Assembly (NCBI GenBank): GCA_963580285.1
Contig: OY757012.1
Coordinates: 168,938,652-169,002,651 of the forward strand
Reading direction: 5' to 3'
Length of the DNA stretch: 64,000 bases
DNA from: Lucinisca nassula
Lineage: Eukaryota > Mollusca > Bivalvia > Lucinida > Lucinidae
Shown here: positions 1 through 10,596 of the stretch, piece by piece
How positions within the stretch are numbered: the first letter of the stretch is position 1
Layout of the letters: every line of letters begins with the position of its first letter
Notes under the pieces: model-generated
Databases searched by the model: none
The model's input: only the letters and a program-made list of their open reading frames with translations
Told to the model about the DNA's origin: nothing
Program-made: the position numbers and the translations under genes

Positions 1-16
1 AAATTATGGCGAAGCT

Positions 17-281
17 CATTACGAAAACACGCCTTTACAAATACATTGCCACCTTTATCGCCGAAAAAATGAAAATTTTATGATGAAAAAGTGTGCTATT
101 TTTCTTATTTCTACTCCAAATATAGATTGTGGGCACTCGTTAGAACCGCCTCATCGAGGCGGTTCTAACCAGTACCCACAATCTATATTTTAGAGCAGAA
201 ATAAGAAAAATTAGATTTACCCCCGGAAACCCCAGTTTTACTATACAAAAGTGGGGTTCAAGGGGGCGTGGTTTCGTGATG
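17..281. mobile_element. Palindromic MITE, family P1
   Basis: Non-autonomous element bounded by terminal inverted repeats close to CATCACGAAAACACGCC at the left and its complement at the right. The centre (about 85-215) is a long, nearly perfect palindrome built on GTTAGAACCGCCTC and its complement, flanked on both sides by a sequence ending in an AATAAGAAAAA-like motif. It carries no coding capacity. The same ends and centre recur at least ten times in the window, which is the basis for calling it a family. The transposase superfamily is not determined. Confidence 0.75.
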
Positions 282-521
282 TTTATGTTGGCGTTTCTTT
301 CCGTTTGGCGTTCTGGCAAAGAGGTGCCTTCACTTTTATTTTACTATTAAAATATTCAATTAAATTATTGTTTTATTGTACTGTTTAGGTTTTGTATGTT
401 ATGCTTTTATGTTATGATTTGCTCACTTGGAGAGAACCAGGTAAGCTTATTCGGTGGTCTGCCGGCGCCCTATAACTTTTAAAAAATTCCAAAATTCCTC
501 TGGAGCCGTAGAAAACACTTA

Positions 522-659
522 CATCACGAAAAACACGCCTCTCGTATAATTCTGACCCCCTTGAACCCCACTTTTATATAGTAAAGCATATATTTCTTAT
601 TTCTGCTCTAAAATATAGATTGTGGGTACTCGTTAGAACCGCCTCGATCAGGCGGTTCT
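522..659. mobile_element. Truncated P1 MITE
   Basis: Starts with the P1 terminus CATCACGAAAAACACGCC and runs through the central GTTAGAACCGCCTC palindrome, then breaks into the next P1 copy, so only one arm is present. Confidence 0.65.
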
Positions 660-925
660 CATTAAGAAAACACGCCTATACAAATACATTGATGTCTTTA
701 CCGCCGAAAAAACGAAAAATTGTGATATTTTTCTTATTTTTACTCAAAATATAGATTGTGGGTACTCGTTAGAACCGCCTCATCGAGGCGGTTCTAACGA
801 GTACCCACAATCTATATTTTAGAGCAAAAATAAGGAAAATAAGGTTTACCCCTGTTAACCCATGTTTTACTGTATAAAAGTGGGGTTAGAGGGGGTCAAA
901 ATTATATAGGCGTGCTTTCATGATG
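660..925. mobile_element. P1 MITE, complete copy
   Basis: Full-length copy with both termini (ATTAAGAAAACACGCC at the left, GCGTGCTTTCATGATG at the right) and the central palindrome at about 745-845. It abuts a truncated copy on each side, so the family forms a local cluster. Confidence 0.75.
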
Positions 926-1095
926 TAACGAATACCCACAATCCATATTTTGAGCATCGAGGCGGTTCTAACGATTACCCACATTCTATATTTTAGAGCA
1001 GAAATAAGAAAATTATCGCAAATTGTCGTCCTAAAATTTCCGTTTTTTCGACGGTAAAGTTTACAATGTATTTGTATAGGAGTGTTTTCGTAATG
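926..1095. mobile_element. P1 MITE, partial copy
   Basis: Begins inside the central palindrome and ends with the P1 terminus GTGTTTTCGTAATG. Directly abuts the preceding copy. Confidence 0.6.
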
Positions 1096-1374
1096 TTTTT
1101 GACATCTGTTCTGGCTGAAACGAAGCCTCGTGGCAGACGGTTAGGCGCTAGTAGATGTAGGATTGATAATCTTGAAAACTTTTTTTTTTATTGATATTAA
1201 CAGCCCTGAATGACACGAAAAAATACATAATCGACCCACACCGCGTACTTCTAGCCCATTTTATACAGAGTCATCAACCTTATATCAGTGGAGTACAAGT
1301 CCATTTCAACATTTGTGGTGTCAAGTTGTGGCTTTTTGAAAATTTTCTGGAAAATGACTGCACCTTTCACAAAC

Positions 1375-1797
1375 ATGCAGTGTAGGCCCTAATCAGACGC
1401 CGCGTTATGTGGTATCTGAGTGTGTGTGTGTGAATTCGGGTTTAACGTCGCTTTCAACAATTTTTCAGTCATATCACGACGGTGTCTGGTTGCGACAGGG
1501 AGCTCAATGCTCACGTTTATAGTGCCGCCTCACTGAAGTATCATGTCCCAGACACATTACATGATACCACACCCAGTCACATTATCCTGACACTGGATCG
1601 ACCAGTCCTAGCTCTACCCGGTAAATCTGAGTGCCAAGCGAGGAGCAGCTAGTACCATTTTTAACGACTTTGGTATGTCGCGGCCCGGGATCGAACCCGA
1701 GACCTCCCGTTCCCCGGAGCGGACACTCTACCAACTGAGCTATCGGGGCGGTATGTGGTATCTGATCTAACCAGTTACCAGTTTTGCACAAAATGGG
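1375..1797. mobile_element. Hairpin MITE relic split by a SINE
   Basis: The left piece holds one arm of a hairpin (CAGTGTAGGCCCTAATCAG, near 1378) and the right piece ends ACAAAATGGG followed by TTAA (1798-1801). The same arm and the same terminus occur in the element at 39961-40181, which supports a shared piggyBac-like origin. The second hairpin arm was displaced or lost with the SINE insertion at 1420-1751. The left boundary is not defined. Confidence 0.5.
1420..1751 (-). mobile_element. tRNA-headed SINE with 14-bp target duplication
   Basis: Read on the minus strand, it begins with a tRNA-like head (1751 down to about 1680): a box A-like TAGCTCAGTTGGTAGAGTG and a box B-like GGTTCGATCCC. 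It ends with a tail containing GACGTTAAACCCG next to a short GT/CA tract. It is flanked by perfect 14-bp direct repeats, TATGTGGTATCTGA, at 1406-1419 and 1752-1765, the expected footprint of LINE-driven insertion. The acceptor stem and anticodon loop do not form a normal tRNA, so it is a SINE promoter and not a functional tRNA gene. Confidence 0.85.
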
Positions 1798-2317
1798 TTA
1801 ATTGTACTGAGCTATGAACTGGGTTTATTGTACTGAGCTATAAAAAGACGCTTCATGGCGAATTAATCTATGATGTTTTCATTCAAGTTTTGTATACGGT
1901 GAATCCCTGTCGCCGTAAACTTAATGGAGAGTAGACAGGAGGCCAGGTGCGATCGCTTAAGGACATTCAAGTTTTAATATTTATTTTCACCGGCTGCATG
2001 TTTCATTTAACGAGGAACTTTTGAAACTGTTTTGAATATGGACAATATTTTTCCGCGGTGTCTCTTGGCGGTGATTAGGTCGTATGCAATAAGGCCAAAA
2101 ATCACGCTTCTGGGTACTATTGGGCAATCGCCTCCAAAAACTGAACTTCAATGCAAAAACTAATCTTTAATTGACATCTCATAAGATGGCGTTAACAAGC
2201 CATAACATGGTATCTACAATCTCAGGTGAGTCATCCAGTGTCATATTGTTTGTAGTGTGGTCCTTAGTGACAAGGTGGTAGTCCGAACTCTGTGACGGCT
2301 ACATCCTTATGGTTTTT

Positions 2318-4300
2318 AGCTCACCTGTCACGTAGTGACGAGGTGAGCTTTTGGGATCACTTTTTGTCCGTCGTCCCTCGTGCGTGCGTCTGTGTGTGCG
2401 TAAACTTTTTCTTCAAACGACATCTCCTCCTAAACCAGTGAATGGATTTTGATATAATTTCACAGGAATGTTCCTTGAGTGACCCTGTTTCAAAATTGCC
2501 TAAATCGTTCCGCTCCGTTAAACAAAATGGCCGCCAGAGCTAAAAATAGATAAACCTTTTAATGACATCTCCTCCTAGGCAAATGGTCCGATTTGATAAT
2601 AATGTCACAGGAATGTTCCTTGAGTGACCCTCTTTCAAAATTGCCTAAATCGTTCTGCTCCGTTAAACAAAATGGCCGCCAGAGCTAAAAATAGAAAACC
2701 TTTTAATGACATCTCCTCCTAGGCAAATGGCCCGATTCGAAAACAATTTCACAGGAATGTTCCTAGAGTGACCCTCTTTCAAAATTGCCTAAATCGTTCT
2801 GCTCCGTTAAACAAAATGGCCGCCAGAGCTAAAAATAGAAAAACCTTTCAATGACATCTCCTCCTAGGCAAATGGCCCGATTTGAAAATAATTTCACAGA
2901 AATGTTCCTTGAGTGACCCGCTTTCAAAATTGCCTAAATCGTTCCGCTCCGTTAAATAAAATGGCCGCCAGAGCTAAAAATAGAAAAAAAAAACACCTTT
3001 AAATGACATCTCCTCCTAGGCAAATTGTCCTATTTGAAAATAATTTCACAGGAATGTTCCTTGAGTGACCCTCTTTCAAAATTGTTTAAAATCGTTCCGC
3101 TCCGTTAAATTAAATGGCCGCCAGAGCTAAAAATAGAAAAACCTTTAAATGCAATCTCCTCCTAGGCAAATGGCCCGATTTGAAAATAATATCACAGGAA
3201 TGTTCCTTGAGTGACCCTCTTTCGAAATTGCCTAAATCGTTTCGCTCCATTAAACAAAATGGCCACCAGAGCTAAAAATAGAAAAACCTTTAAATGACAT
3301 TTCCTCCTAGGCAAATGGCCCGATTTGAGAAGGATTTCACAGGAATGTTCCTAGAGTGATCCCCTTTCAAAACTGCCTAAATCGTTCTGCTCCGTTAAAC
3401 AAAATGGCCGCCAGAGCTAAAAATAGAAAAACCTTTCAATGACATATCCTCCTAGGCAAATGGCCCAATTTGAAAATAATTTCACAGGAATGTTCCTTGA
3501 GTGACCCTCTTTCAAAATTGCCTAAATCTTTACGCTCCGTTAAATAAAATGGCCGCCAGAGCTAAAAATAGAAAAACCTTTATGTGACATCTCCTCCTAG
3601 GCAAATGGCCCGATTTGAAAAGAATTTCACAGGAATGTTTCTTGAGTGACCCTCTTTCGAAATTGCCAAAATCGTTCTGCTCCGTTAAACAAAATGGCCG
3701 CCAGAGCTAAAAATAGAAAAACCTTTAAATGACATCTCCTCCCAGGCAAATGGCCTGATTTGAAAATAATTTCACAGGAATGTTCCTTGAGTGACCCTCT
3801 TTCAAAATTGTCTAAATAGTTCCGTTTAGTTAAACAAAATGGCCACCAGAGCTAAAAATAGAAAAAACTTCAAATGACATCTCCTCCTAGGCAAATTACC
3901 CTATTTGAAAATAATTTCACAGGAATGTTCCTTGAGTGACACTCTTTCAAAATTGCCTAAATCGTTCCACTCCGTTAAACAAATGGCCGCCAGGGCTACA
4001 AATAGAAAAACCTTTAAATGACATTTCCTCCTAGGCAAATGGTCCGATTTGAAAATAATTTCCCAGGAATGTTCCTTGAGTGACCCTCTTACAAAACTGC
4101 CTAAACTGTTCCGTTCTGTTAAACAAAATGGACACCAGAGCTAAAAATAGAAAAACCTTCAAATTCCACTACAATGAAAAATAGCCTCCAAAGATAAAAG
4201 TCTTTGGACCACATCTCCTTAAAGCAGTGAATCCTTCATTTCCATAAGCTTTGAAACATCTTGGATTCAGGTGAGCGATTCAGGGCCATCATGGCCCTCT
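2318..4300 (+). mobile_element. Pearl/HINE-like element with 12-unit tandem array
   Basis: The left end is a nested hairpin: AGCTCACCT, an inner stem GTCACGTAGTGAC, then AGGTGAGCT. The right end carries CAGGTGAGCG followed by a hairpin GGGCCATCATGGCCC and TCTTGT. Between them (about 2410-4160) is a tandem array of roughly 145-bp units, each with a core like AAAATGGCCGCCAGAGC; I count 12 such cores. Short inverted ends, a central tandem array and a terminal hairpin match bivalve pearl elements and helentron-associated (DINE/HINE) elements. No Rep/helicase gene is present, so it would be non-autonomous. Class assignment is inference. Confidence 0.65.
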
Positions 4301-4966
4301 TGTATGTGGGAGGGAACGCGATGGTTTATGTCCTGGGTTCTGTTGGTGAGTCTCTTTTGCTATGACGTCAGATAAACGCCGGGCTCATATTGTTCCAGTC
4401 CATGCACACAGGCGAAATTCTGAATGTATGTTTGTTTGTTTTGTGTTGGGGTTTAACAACACGACTATCCTTGTAGCATCCTACATCGATGAGACGATTC
4501 TAGTGAGTACACACAACATACACTTACATGATTAAATAAGAAATATCTCCCGAAGTTATCCCTAAATATTTGTTATCTGGATTGCTTAGGGACTGAACAA
4601 ATTCCGTCGAAGGCTGTGTCGCACCTGTTGGAGGCGAAATCTGTCCAGACAGAATCTGAATTACTATTGGTTACATAAGCAGTTTCAGATACAAGACCGA
4701 ACACGGTATTAAACATGTAGTGTTGTATATCAAATTAAATGAGTTAAGGTACTTCAGAAACTGATCGAATCGGAACCCAAAGCCTATCCCAACATTAAAG
4801 GGAAAGATAGACAGAACATCTTAACAAACAGCAAATTCACAGGCGACAAGCCGAGTTAGCCAGGTAACTCAGTTAAACTCAGTTAACCGTTACTGAACTA
4901 AATGAGTGCTAAAATGAAAACATTCAAAATTGAACAGCACCCAACATATAACAAATGAAACCGTAA

Positions 4967-5085
4967 CCCAGCAGGCACATGTCGCTAGGGCAACGTTGCA
5001 CCGACGTGGGTGTGACGTTGCATAAACATCATGACGTTGCACCGATGTTGATGTGACGTCATAATTACGTCATGTGCCCGCTGGG
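4967..5085. mobile_element. Small MITE with CCCAGCAGGCACA ends
   Basis: About 119 bp, bounded by CCCAGCAGGCACATGTCG at the left and ATGTGCCCGCTGGG at the right. The interior holds repeated GACGTTG / TGACGT(C/T) words. A second copy lies at 38722-38870. Confidence 0.7.
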
Positions 5086-5303
5086 AACGAATGTACCGCC
5101 TTGGGATGGCCAGCAATAATTACCGGGGATGGTTAAACCGATTTTACGGGACCCTAACTTTCATCCTCATCTTTCGCAATGGCACAATTTAGTTGACTGT
5201 TCGGCTCGCATGGAGTTCTCCTAACTCATCAATGTACCATCACAGGCAACAATTAAAAATCAATACAAAGGCTGTCATGAAGCAAGGATGAGGACTCGAT
5301 AGC

Positions 5304-5583
5304 ATCACGTGAACAAGTCCGTGAAATGAAGACCCCCTAAACCCCACTTGTTATATAGAGAAAACTGGGGTTTACGGGGATATACATTATTTATTTTTAA
5401 TTCTGCTCCAAGATATAGGTTGTGGGTACTCTTTAGGACTGCCTTACTGAGGCGGTTCTAACGCGCACCTTCAACCTATTGTTTGAACAATTATAACAAA
5501 AATATCCTGGATTTTCATCAGAAAAGTAACCATTTTGGAGATGTGAAAAATGCACTATGTCGCACGGGTGTTTTATCGTAATG
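5304..5583. mobile_element. Degenerate P1 MITE
   Basis: Diverged copy retaining the CCCCACTT and AACTGGGGTTTACGGGG segments, the central GGCGGTTCTAACG half-palindrome and a GGTGTTTTATCGTAATG-like right end. Confidence 0.55.
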
Positions 5584-5734
5584 GTGACAATACGTTGAGA
5601 CACTTGGAGATCCTGGGGCATCAGCATCACCACTGGATAGACCACCAGTTGAACCCCACTGGGAAAAGAAACAGACAAGTAAATACTAAATATCCAGCCC
5701 CAACCAACCAAATATTTATCTTTATGTTGCAGCT

Positions 5735-5835
5735 ATCATAGAGTCTGACCTCCGACCCACCGGCGTGCAGTTAAAGAGGACAGCGAAGTTGTTAACCGTG
5801 ATGAACCACCAAGCATGCAGGCAGTCGCTTCTGTA
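5735..5835 (-). pseudogene. PLE reverse transcriptase C-terminal relic
   Basis: On the minus strand this fragment resembles the last codons of the PLE ORF seen complete at 21730-22854, including the region giving the peptide FNCTPVG, preceded by a segment like VVNPITV. Only about 100 bp survive and the 3' UTR is absent. Confidence 0.5.
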
Positions 5836-5852
5836 TCGCATGGTATTTGAGC

Positions 5853-6083
5853 CCCGCCAAGCGAATTTGTGTCTTCGAGCATTCCGTCATGACAAATTTC
5901 ACTGCGCATGTCCAGCTATTCAGAGGGTCCAGGAATATGGCTTTCTGTCTGAAGGTTCCGCTTGATTCACTGCTTGTATGAGCGAGCAGCGAAGGTTCCG
6001 GCGAGACTGCGCGGATGCGCAGGCTCGCCGGAACCTTCGCTGCTCGCATAGGCGATAAGTACCAAAATCGCTTGACGGGGCCC
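5853..6083. mobile_element. MITE family P2 with 24-bp internal hairpin
   Basis: Terminal inverted repeats GCCCCGCCAAGCGAATTTG and the complement of GGGCCCCGTCAAGCGATTTT. Inside, 5982-6005 and 6024-6047 form a perfect 24-bp hairpin with an 18-nt loop. A second copy in opposite orientation lies at 12361-12587. Confidence 0.7.
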
Positions 6084-6097
6084 ATTTGTCTTAGGTA

Positions 6098-6250
6098 TCC
6101 GGACATAATCTCCGGACAAAATCCCACACCGGACATAATTCCGCATTTTTGTAAAGGCAGACAAAATCCCCCTGGATAAAATCCCCCGGGCAAAATCCCC
6201 CCTTGCTGAATGTCGGGTCGGACAAAATCCACCCGGATATAATCTCTCTC
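6098..6250. repeat. Short tandem array of GGACAAAATCCCC-like units
   Basis: Irregular repetition of a 14-20 bp unit around GGACAAAATCCCC or GGACATAATC. An inverted counterpart built on GGGGATTTTGTCC lies at 7205-7352. Confidence 0.65.
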
Positions 6251-6672
6251 TTGCAGCATTCCCATTGGATGGTGGATTAGCTGGACTTTTTCTTAGTGTT
6301 CATGGAACCATCACCGCACAACTTCAAACCGCCATTGTTACTACGTATAAACTCCATATTGAAAGTGGTGAAGAATGGAAGTTTGGAGGGGTATATATGT
6401 GATTTAGGGACCGTTGGTCTTCGAGTTTGGACTTGGAATGAGTGACATCTTATTGATATAATTTTAGTTAATTTAATCAGAAATGGGTTTGAATAAATAA
6501 AAGCTATTACTGATGTAATATGTCTTTAATTGCTAATTAAAGTAATCCATATACCGTTTAAGACAACTTCAGTTTGTGTTGGCTTGATTATGAAACCTAA
6601 TAAAAGGTAGATATAATTATGCCCTTTTCACTTTGATCTTTCAAATATAGCAATGATAGTATTGCACCAAAC

Positions 6673-6979
6673 ATGTCGCCCCCGCCCATCGGGGCTTGGA
6701 GAAATAGTTTGGGCTGCATGATGCTTCCCCGCAGAGCTGAAACTAACCACTCATGAATACTGGTAAACCGCTTAAAAGGACTAATCCTACCCAGGCAAAG
6801 TGGTGTGAGTCAGACAGTCCAATGCATATAAGCCTTTTGGTTTCATTGGACAGCAGGGCTTGAGATGTCATTTCATTTCAATGTCGGGTATAATTCGCAC
6901 ACAATTGGAAGCAACGTCTCCAAAATGACCTAAATAGTGTTGACAGGGACGTTAAACCTCAATTCAAACAAACAAACAA

Positions 6980-6990
<11 letters not shown>
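6673..6990 (+). mobile_element. SINE-A copy with (CAAA)n tail
   Basis: Begins near CGCCCCCGCCCATCGGGGC and ends GACGTTAAACCTCAATTC followed by CAAA repeats. Internal landmarks recur in every copy: GCTGCATGATGCTTC, GGTAAACCGCTTA, TGCCCAGGCAAAGTGG and GAGATGTCATTTCA. The A-rich 3' tail fits LINE-mobilised SINE behaviour. No tRNA-, 5S- or 7SL-like head is obvious, so the promoter origin is unknown. Confidence 0.7.
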
Positions 6991-7066
<76 letters not shown>

Positions 7067-7108
7067 GTCAGACAGACAGACAGACAGACAGACAAACAAA
7101 CAAACAAA
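6967..7108. repeat. CAAA / CAGA microsatellite
   Basis: Begins as CAAA units continuous with the SINE-A tail, changes into a long run of CAGA/GACA units with an internal GACAGTCTGTC inversion near 7063, and returns to CAAA. It probably expanded from the SINE tail. Confidence 0.9.
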
Positions 7109-7204
7109 AGCAACTTATCTGAATTGGAATCTGCAGTTTTCAAAATGACATATTGATTTTTAAAATTCAGTTTTTGCAATAGTGCATGTGGCGGTGGGGT
7201 GGGG

Positions 7205-7352
7205 GATTTAGTACAACATTATAAACATCAGGGGGATTTTGTCCAGGGAGATTTTGTCAACCCAAACGAATGATGGGGGAATTTTGTCCGCCTTTGCAAA
7301 AAGGTGGATTATGTCCGGGAGGGATTTTGTCCGGGGAATTTTGTGCGAGATT
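7205..7352. repeat. Short tandem array of GGGGATTTTGTCC-like units
   Basis: Inverted counterpart of the array at 6098-6250, with repeated GGGGGATTTTGTCC and GGATTATGTCCGGG words. Confidence 0.65.
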
Positions 7353-7792
7353 CTTGCCTTAAATTGAACAGAAAATTCTGCTTTTCCTACGATTTTCTTT
7401 CGCTTATACAAAGTATAACTAATGAATGCTTTCATTAAAATTGACATCCCTAGATGCATGTGTTGACGATTTGGCAAATGGAAAAACGGGCGGACGAAAG
7501 GACGGAAAACCGGATTCTTGTATTGTGCCATGCTTAAAGCAGGCGCGACAGAAAAGTGTTTAAATCAGCCATAATCATCGGGCTGTCGGTGTTAGTACCA
7601 CCGACGATATACTATAGTTCCTTTTTACCTGAATTTTGCTCTCATGACTCACTAGTGAGCTGGAATGCCTTCATCGGGCTCAATTTGTTTTTGGTGTTAT
7701 ATATGAAATTGCATTACCATAAAGGGCGAGACTTGAAATTCCGGAGTAACGTCCAAATTCGTTTCAGTGCAGACCGTTCCAAAGCGGTGCTT

Positions 7793-7885
7793 TGCTTGTT
7801 TGTTTGTTTGTGATGAGGGTTTACGTGTCCGTCAACACTATTTGGGTCATTTTGGAGACGTTGCTTCCATAATTTCAAATTGGCG
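7793..7885 (-). mobile_element. SINE-A 3'-end fragment
   Basis: TTTG repeats followed by the complement of the SINE-A 3' end (GGGTTTACGTGTCCGTCAAC, GTCATTTTGGAGACGTTGC). Only the tail-proximal ~90 bp remain. Confidence 0.6.
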
Positions 7886-8084
7886 TTGCGTTATCATGAA
7901 AATAAATAGGCAGACACGAACATCTGGAAGGGACCGGAATAAGGCTGGCACGATTAATAGGATAATCGATTATTCAATCGATAAATTCCACAAAAATGAT
8001 TATCAGTATTGATTTGCTTGCAATCGATTATTTGATAAGTATAATTTACTACCCAAAGTTGCGCCTAAAATAGCTGTATGAGCG

Positions 8085-8152
8085 GCAAGCAGTGTAGACC
8101 CAGATGAGACGCCGCGTTCTGCGGCGTCTCATCTGGGTCCACACTGTTTGCG
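8085..8152. repeat. 25-bp-arm hairpin
   Basis: AGTGTAGACCCAGATGAGAC and following GC-rich bases (8091-8115) pair with 8121-8145 with one mismatch. The same hairpin design occurs at 40083-40140 and, as a single arm, at 1378. Confidence 0.7.
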
Positions 8153-8422
8153 CAGGCCTGTCTGTTAAAATACATATGGCAAAGTACAGCATATGGTAGG
8201 AGTCATGCTCAGGAAGAAAGCCAGACAGGTAAAATTATGACCAAATCTTCAGTGATTACTAATCGATTATCGATTGCAATGACAGGAATGATAACCGATT
8301 ATCTTTTCAGCTCCGATTAGCCAGGCCTAGACCGGAATGTTTCATCTGCAAAAATGAGGCCGAAGAACACGTTTGCATGGAATGTCGGCAATCATCATCA
8401 CGACAACAAACTCGCAAGGTAT

Positions 8423-8673
8423 GGTGCATTGTTTCATACCTCCAAAACGGTGACTTTTTTATGATTTGTAACATTTTCTTATTTATGCTCTAAACATTGT
8501 TTGTAGGTTCTCGTTAGAATCTCCTCATTGAGGCGCTTCTAACGAGTATCCACAACCTGCAGTCTTGGAACAGAAATACGAAAAATAATGTATGTTCCTG
8601 TTAACCCTGGGTTTCTCCATATACAATGGGGTTTTGAGGGATATTCATTACATGGACTTGATTACGTGATTCA
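8423..8673. mobile_element. P1b MITE, diverged copy
   Basis: Shares the central palindrome (CTCGTTAGAATCTCCTC and GAGGCGCTTCTAACGAG), but has ends like GGACTTGATTACGTGAT, as do the copies at 10350 and 19740. I treat these as a P1 subfamily. Confidence 0.6.
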
Positions 8674-8805
8674 ACTCACTAGGATCATTAATTCACCACA
8701 ATGCACCAGTCTTTCGCTAAATCAAAGCGTTTTTCTTCTATATCCTAGAAAATTGTGCGTATGACAGGCCTGGTGCCGTTTGTATTCTAGAAATCATAGG
8801 TGTCT

Positions 8806-8892
8806 TCTAAACAGCCGAGGTCACATCTTTTTTGTTTAGAATGCTCGGACCGAGCAATCTAAACAAAAAAGATGTGACCTCGGCTGTTTAGA
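8806..8892. repeat. 43-bp-arm palindrome
   Basis: TCTAAACAGCCGAGGTCACA and onward to the centre GCTCGGACCGAGC is mirrored by the following sequence with only one or two mismatches. The loop is essentially absent. Confidence 0.8.
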
Positions 8893-9205
8893 AACAGTGT
8901 TAGGAGATAAGACCAATAATGATTGGTGCTACAATCAAGCCGACCTTTTATCAGTTTTGAAGAAACATCTGGTTTTTGGTAAATTCTGTGTTATATAGAA
9001 AATCTCTGTTTTTCATTGGTCGCGAGCCCTGCGTGTATGAGGTGAAGATAATCCAAACAGATGCGTGCGTGCATGTGTGTGTGTGGGTGGGGGTGTAGGT
9101 GTTGGTGGTGTATGTTAAGAAAAGCGAATAAAATAAAAGTTTCCATTTATTTGTTAATTTTATAATTTTATGATTTTACATTGAAAACTTTAATAAGCCT
9201 ATCGA

Positions 9206-9480
9206 GTCTCCGCCCATCGGGGCTCGGAGAAATAGATTGGTCTGCATGGTGCTTCCAAACCGAGCTGAAACCGACCGCAAGCCGCTTAGAGGGTCTAAGC
9301 CTGCCCAGGCAAAGTGGTGCTTGTCGGACCGCCCATGCATATAAACCCTGTTTCTTTTGGCGGCTGGGCTTGAGGTGTCATTTCATCTTAATGTCAGGTG
9401 AAACACCCTGAAAATTGGAGACAAGGTTTCCAAAATGCCATATATATATTGTAGAGGGGGACGTTAAACCTCAAATCAAA
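9206..9480 (+). mobile_element. SINE-A copy
   Basis: From CTCCGCCCATCGGGGCTCGG to GACGTTAAACCTCAAATC, with all internal landmarks. Slightly shortened between the GGTAAACC and GCCTGCCCAGG segments. Confidence 0.7.
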
Positions 9481-9557
9481 TCTACAACAGGCCTTTCCAA
9501 CACTTACAAAGCATGTACATATAAGTCTTTGAATTCCAATGAAAACCTGTATCTTAA

Positions 9558-10066
9558 AATCTTCGCCTCCGTTCATCGGCGCTTGCAGAAATAGATCGGC
9601 TGCATGGTGCTTCACGCAGAGCTGAAACTGACCACACATAAGTACTGGTAAACCGCTTAGGAGGACTAAGCCTGCCCAAGCAAAGTGGTGTGAGTCAGAC
9701 CAATGCATATAAGCCTTTCGGCTTTAAGCCTTTTGGTTTCGTTGGGCAGCAGAGCTTCAGATGTAATATCATCTTAATGTCGGGTAAAAGTCCCACAAAT
9801 TTGGAAGCAGCGTCTTCAAAATTACCTAAATAGTGTTGACGCGGACCTTGCTGTTCACGACAACCCCTATCTTTGCAAACAGTGTAGATCCAGATCAGAT
9901 GGCTTCTGAAGAAGCCATCTGATCAGGATCTTCACTGTTTGGCATTCAGTTTATGAATTTGTAGCAATAAATTACATCAAGTAATTTGATTGGTTGATAG
10001 ACAGAAATGGGGTGGCTTAGATGAATGTTCAGCAAGAGAAGGGTTAAACCTCTTTTCAAACAAAAC
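9558..10066 (+). mobile_element. SINE-A copy split by a TTAA MITE
   Basis: The head and body run 9558-9846. The SINE 3' end resumes at 10044 as TTAAACCTCTTTTCAAAC. The interruption falls exactly in the GACGTTAAACC motif of the SINE, at its TTAA. Confidence 0.75.
9847..10043. mobile_element. piggyBac-like hairpin MITE inside SINE-A
   Basis: Carries the same hairpin as the copies at 54622 and 54976 (GATGGCTTCTGAAGAAGCCATC at its heart) and ends CAGCAAGAGAAGGG followed by TTAA. The left terminal CCCTTATC and one TTAA are missing, so the left junction is degraded. Confidence 0.7.
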
Positions 10067-10349
10067 AAAAATTATCTGAAAATCTAACAAAGACTAATTT
10101 TATTTATGCTATCCTAATGAGTTTCAAGTTATAATTTATGAAATAAACGGCAGTTGACCTCAAAGGATCGCCGTTGGATTGTTTTCGATCATGAATATTA
10201 TTCTCCATAGATTTGTGAAAATGATATTAATGAATTATTGATGCAACTGATTGCACGGATAATAACCCTCCTATACTTAATAGAAGATCACTTGTCACTT
10301 CATCTAAATGTATTGTTTAAATTATCTGTGGGAGGATGAGTAGCACACA

Positions 10350-10596
10350 TACCTACAATAGTGCATTCTTTCGTTTCGCCAATGATGAAATTTTGTGAAA
10401 GATTTCATATCTTTACTCCAAACATAGGTTGTGGGTGCCCGTTAGAACCGCTTCGTTCAGGAGGCGTTCCTAACGAGTATCACAATCTATATTTTGAGCA
10501 GAAATAAGTTAATTTATAAACACCCATTTAAGCTCTACTTTTGTATGTATAAAGTAAGGTTTAGAGGGGTGTTCATAACATGGACTTCTTAATCTG
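10350..10596. mobile_element. P1b MITE
   Basis: Begins near ATAGTGCATTCTTTCGTTTC, contains the central GTTAGAACCGC / GCGTTCCTAACGAG palindrome at about 10440-10480, and ends near ACATGGACTTCTTAATCTGAT. Confidence 0.6.

Noticed and set aside
1680..1751. Functional tRNA gene on the minus strand
   Set aside because: Box A and box B are good, but the acceptor stem does not pair and the anticodon loop is too long. It is the head of a SINE with target duplications.
2410..4160. CRISPR-like array
   Set aside because: Units of about 145 bp repeat throughout with no constant repeat and unique spacer pattern, and the DNA is eukaryotic.
5792..6265. 157-residue minus-strand frame with GGFYPGG-type repeats
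   Set aside because: It spans a P2 MITE and the GGACAAAATCCCC array, so composition explains the frame.
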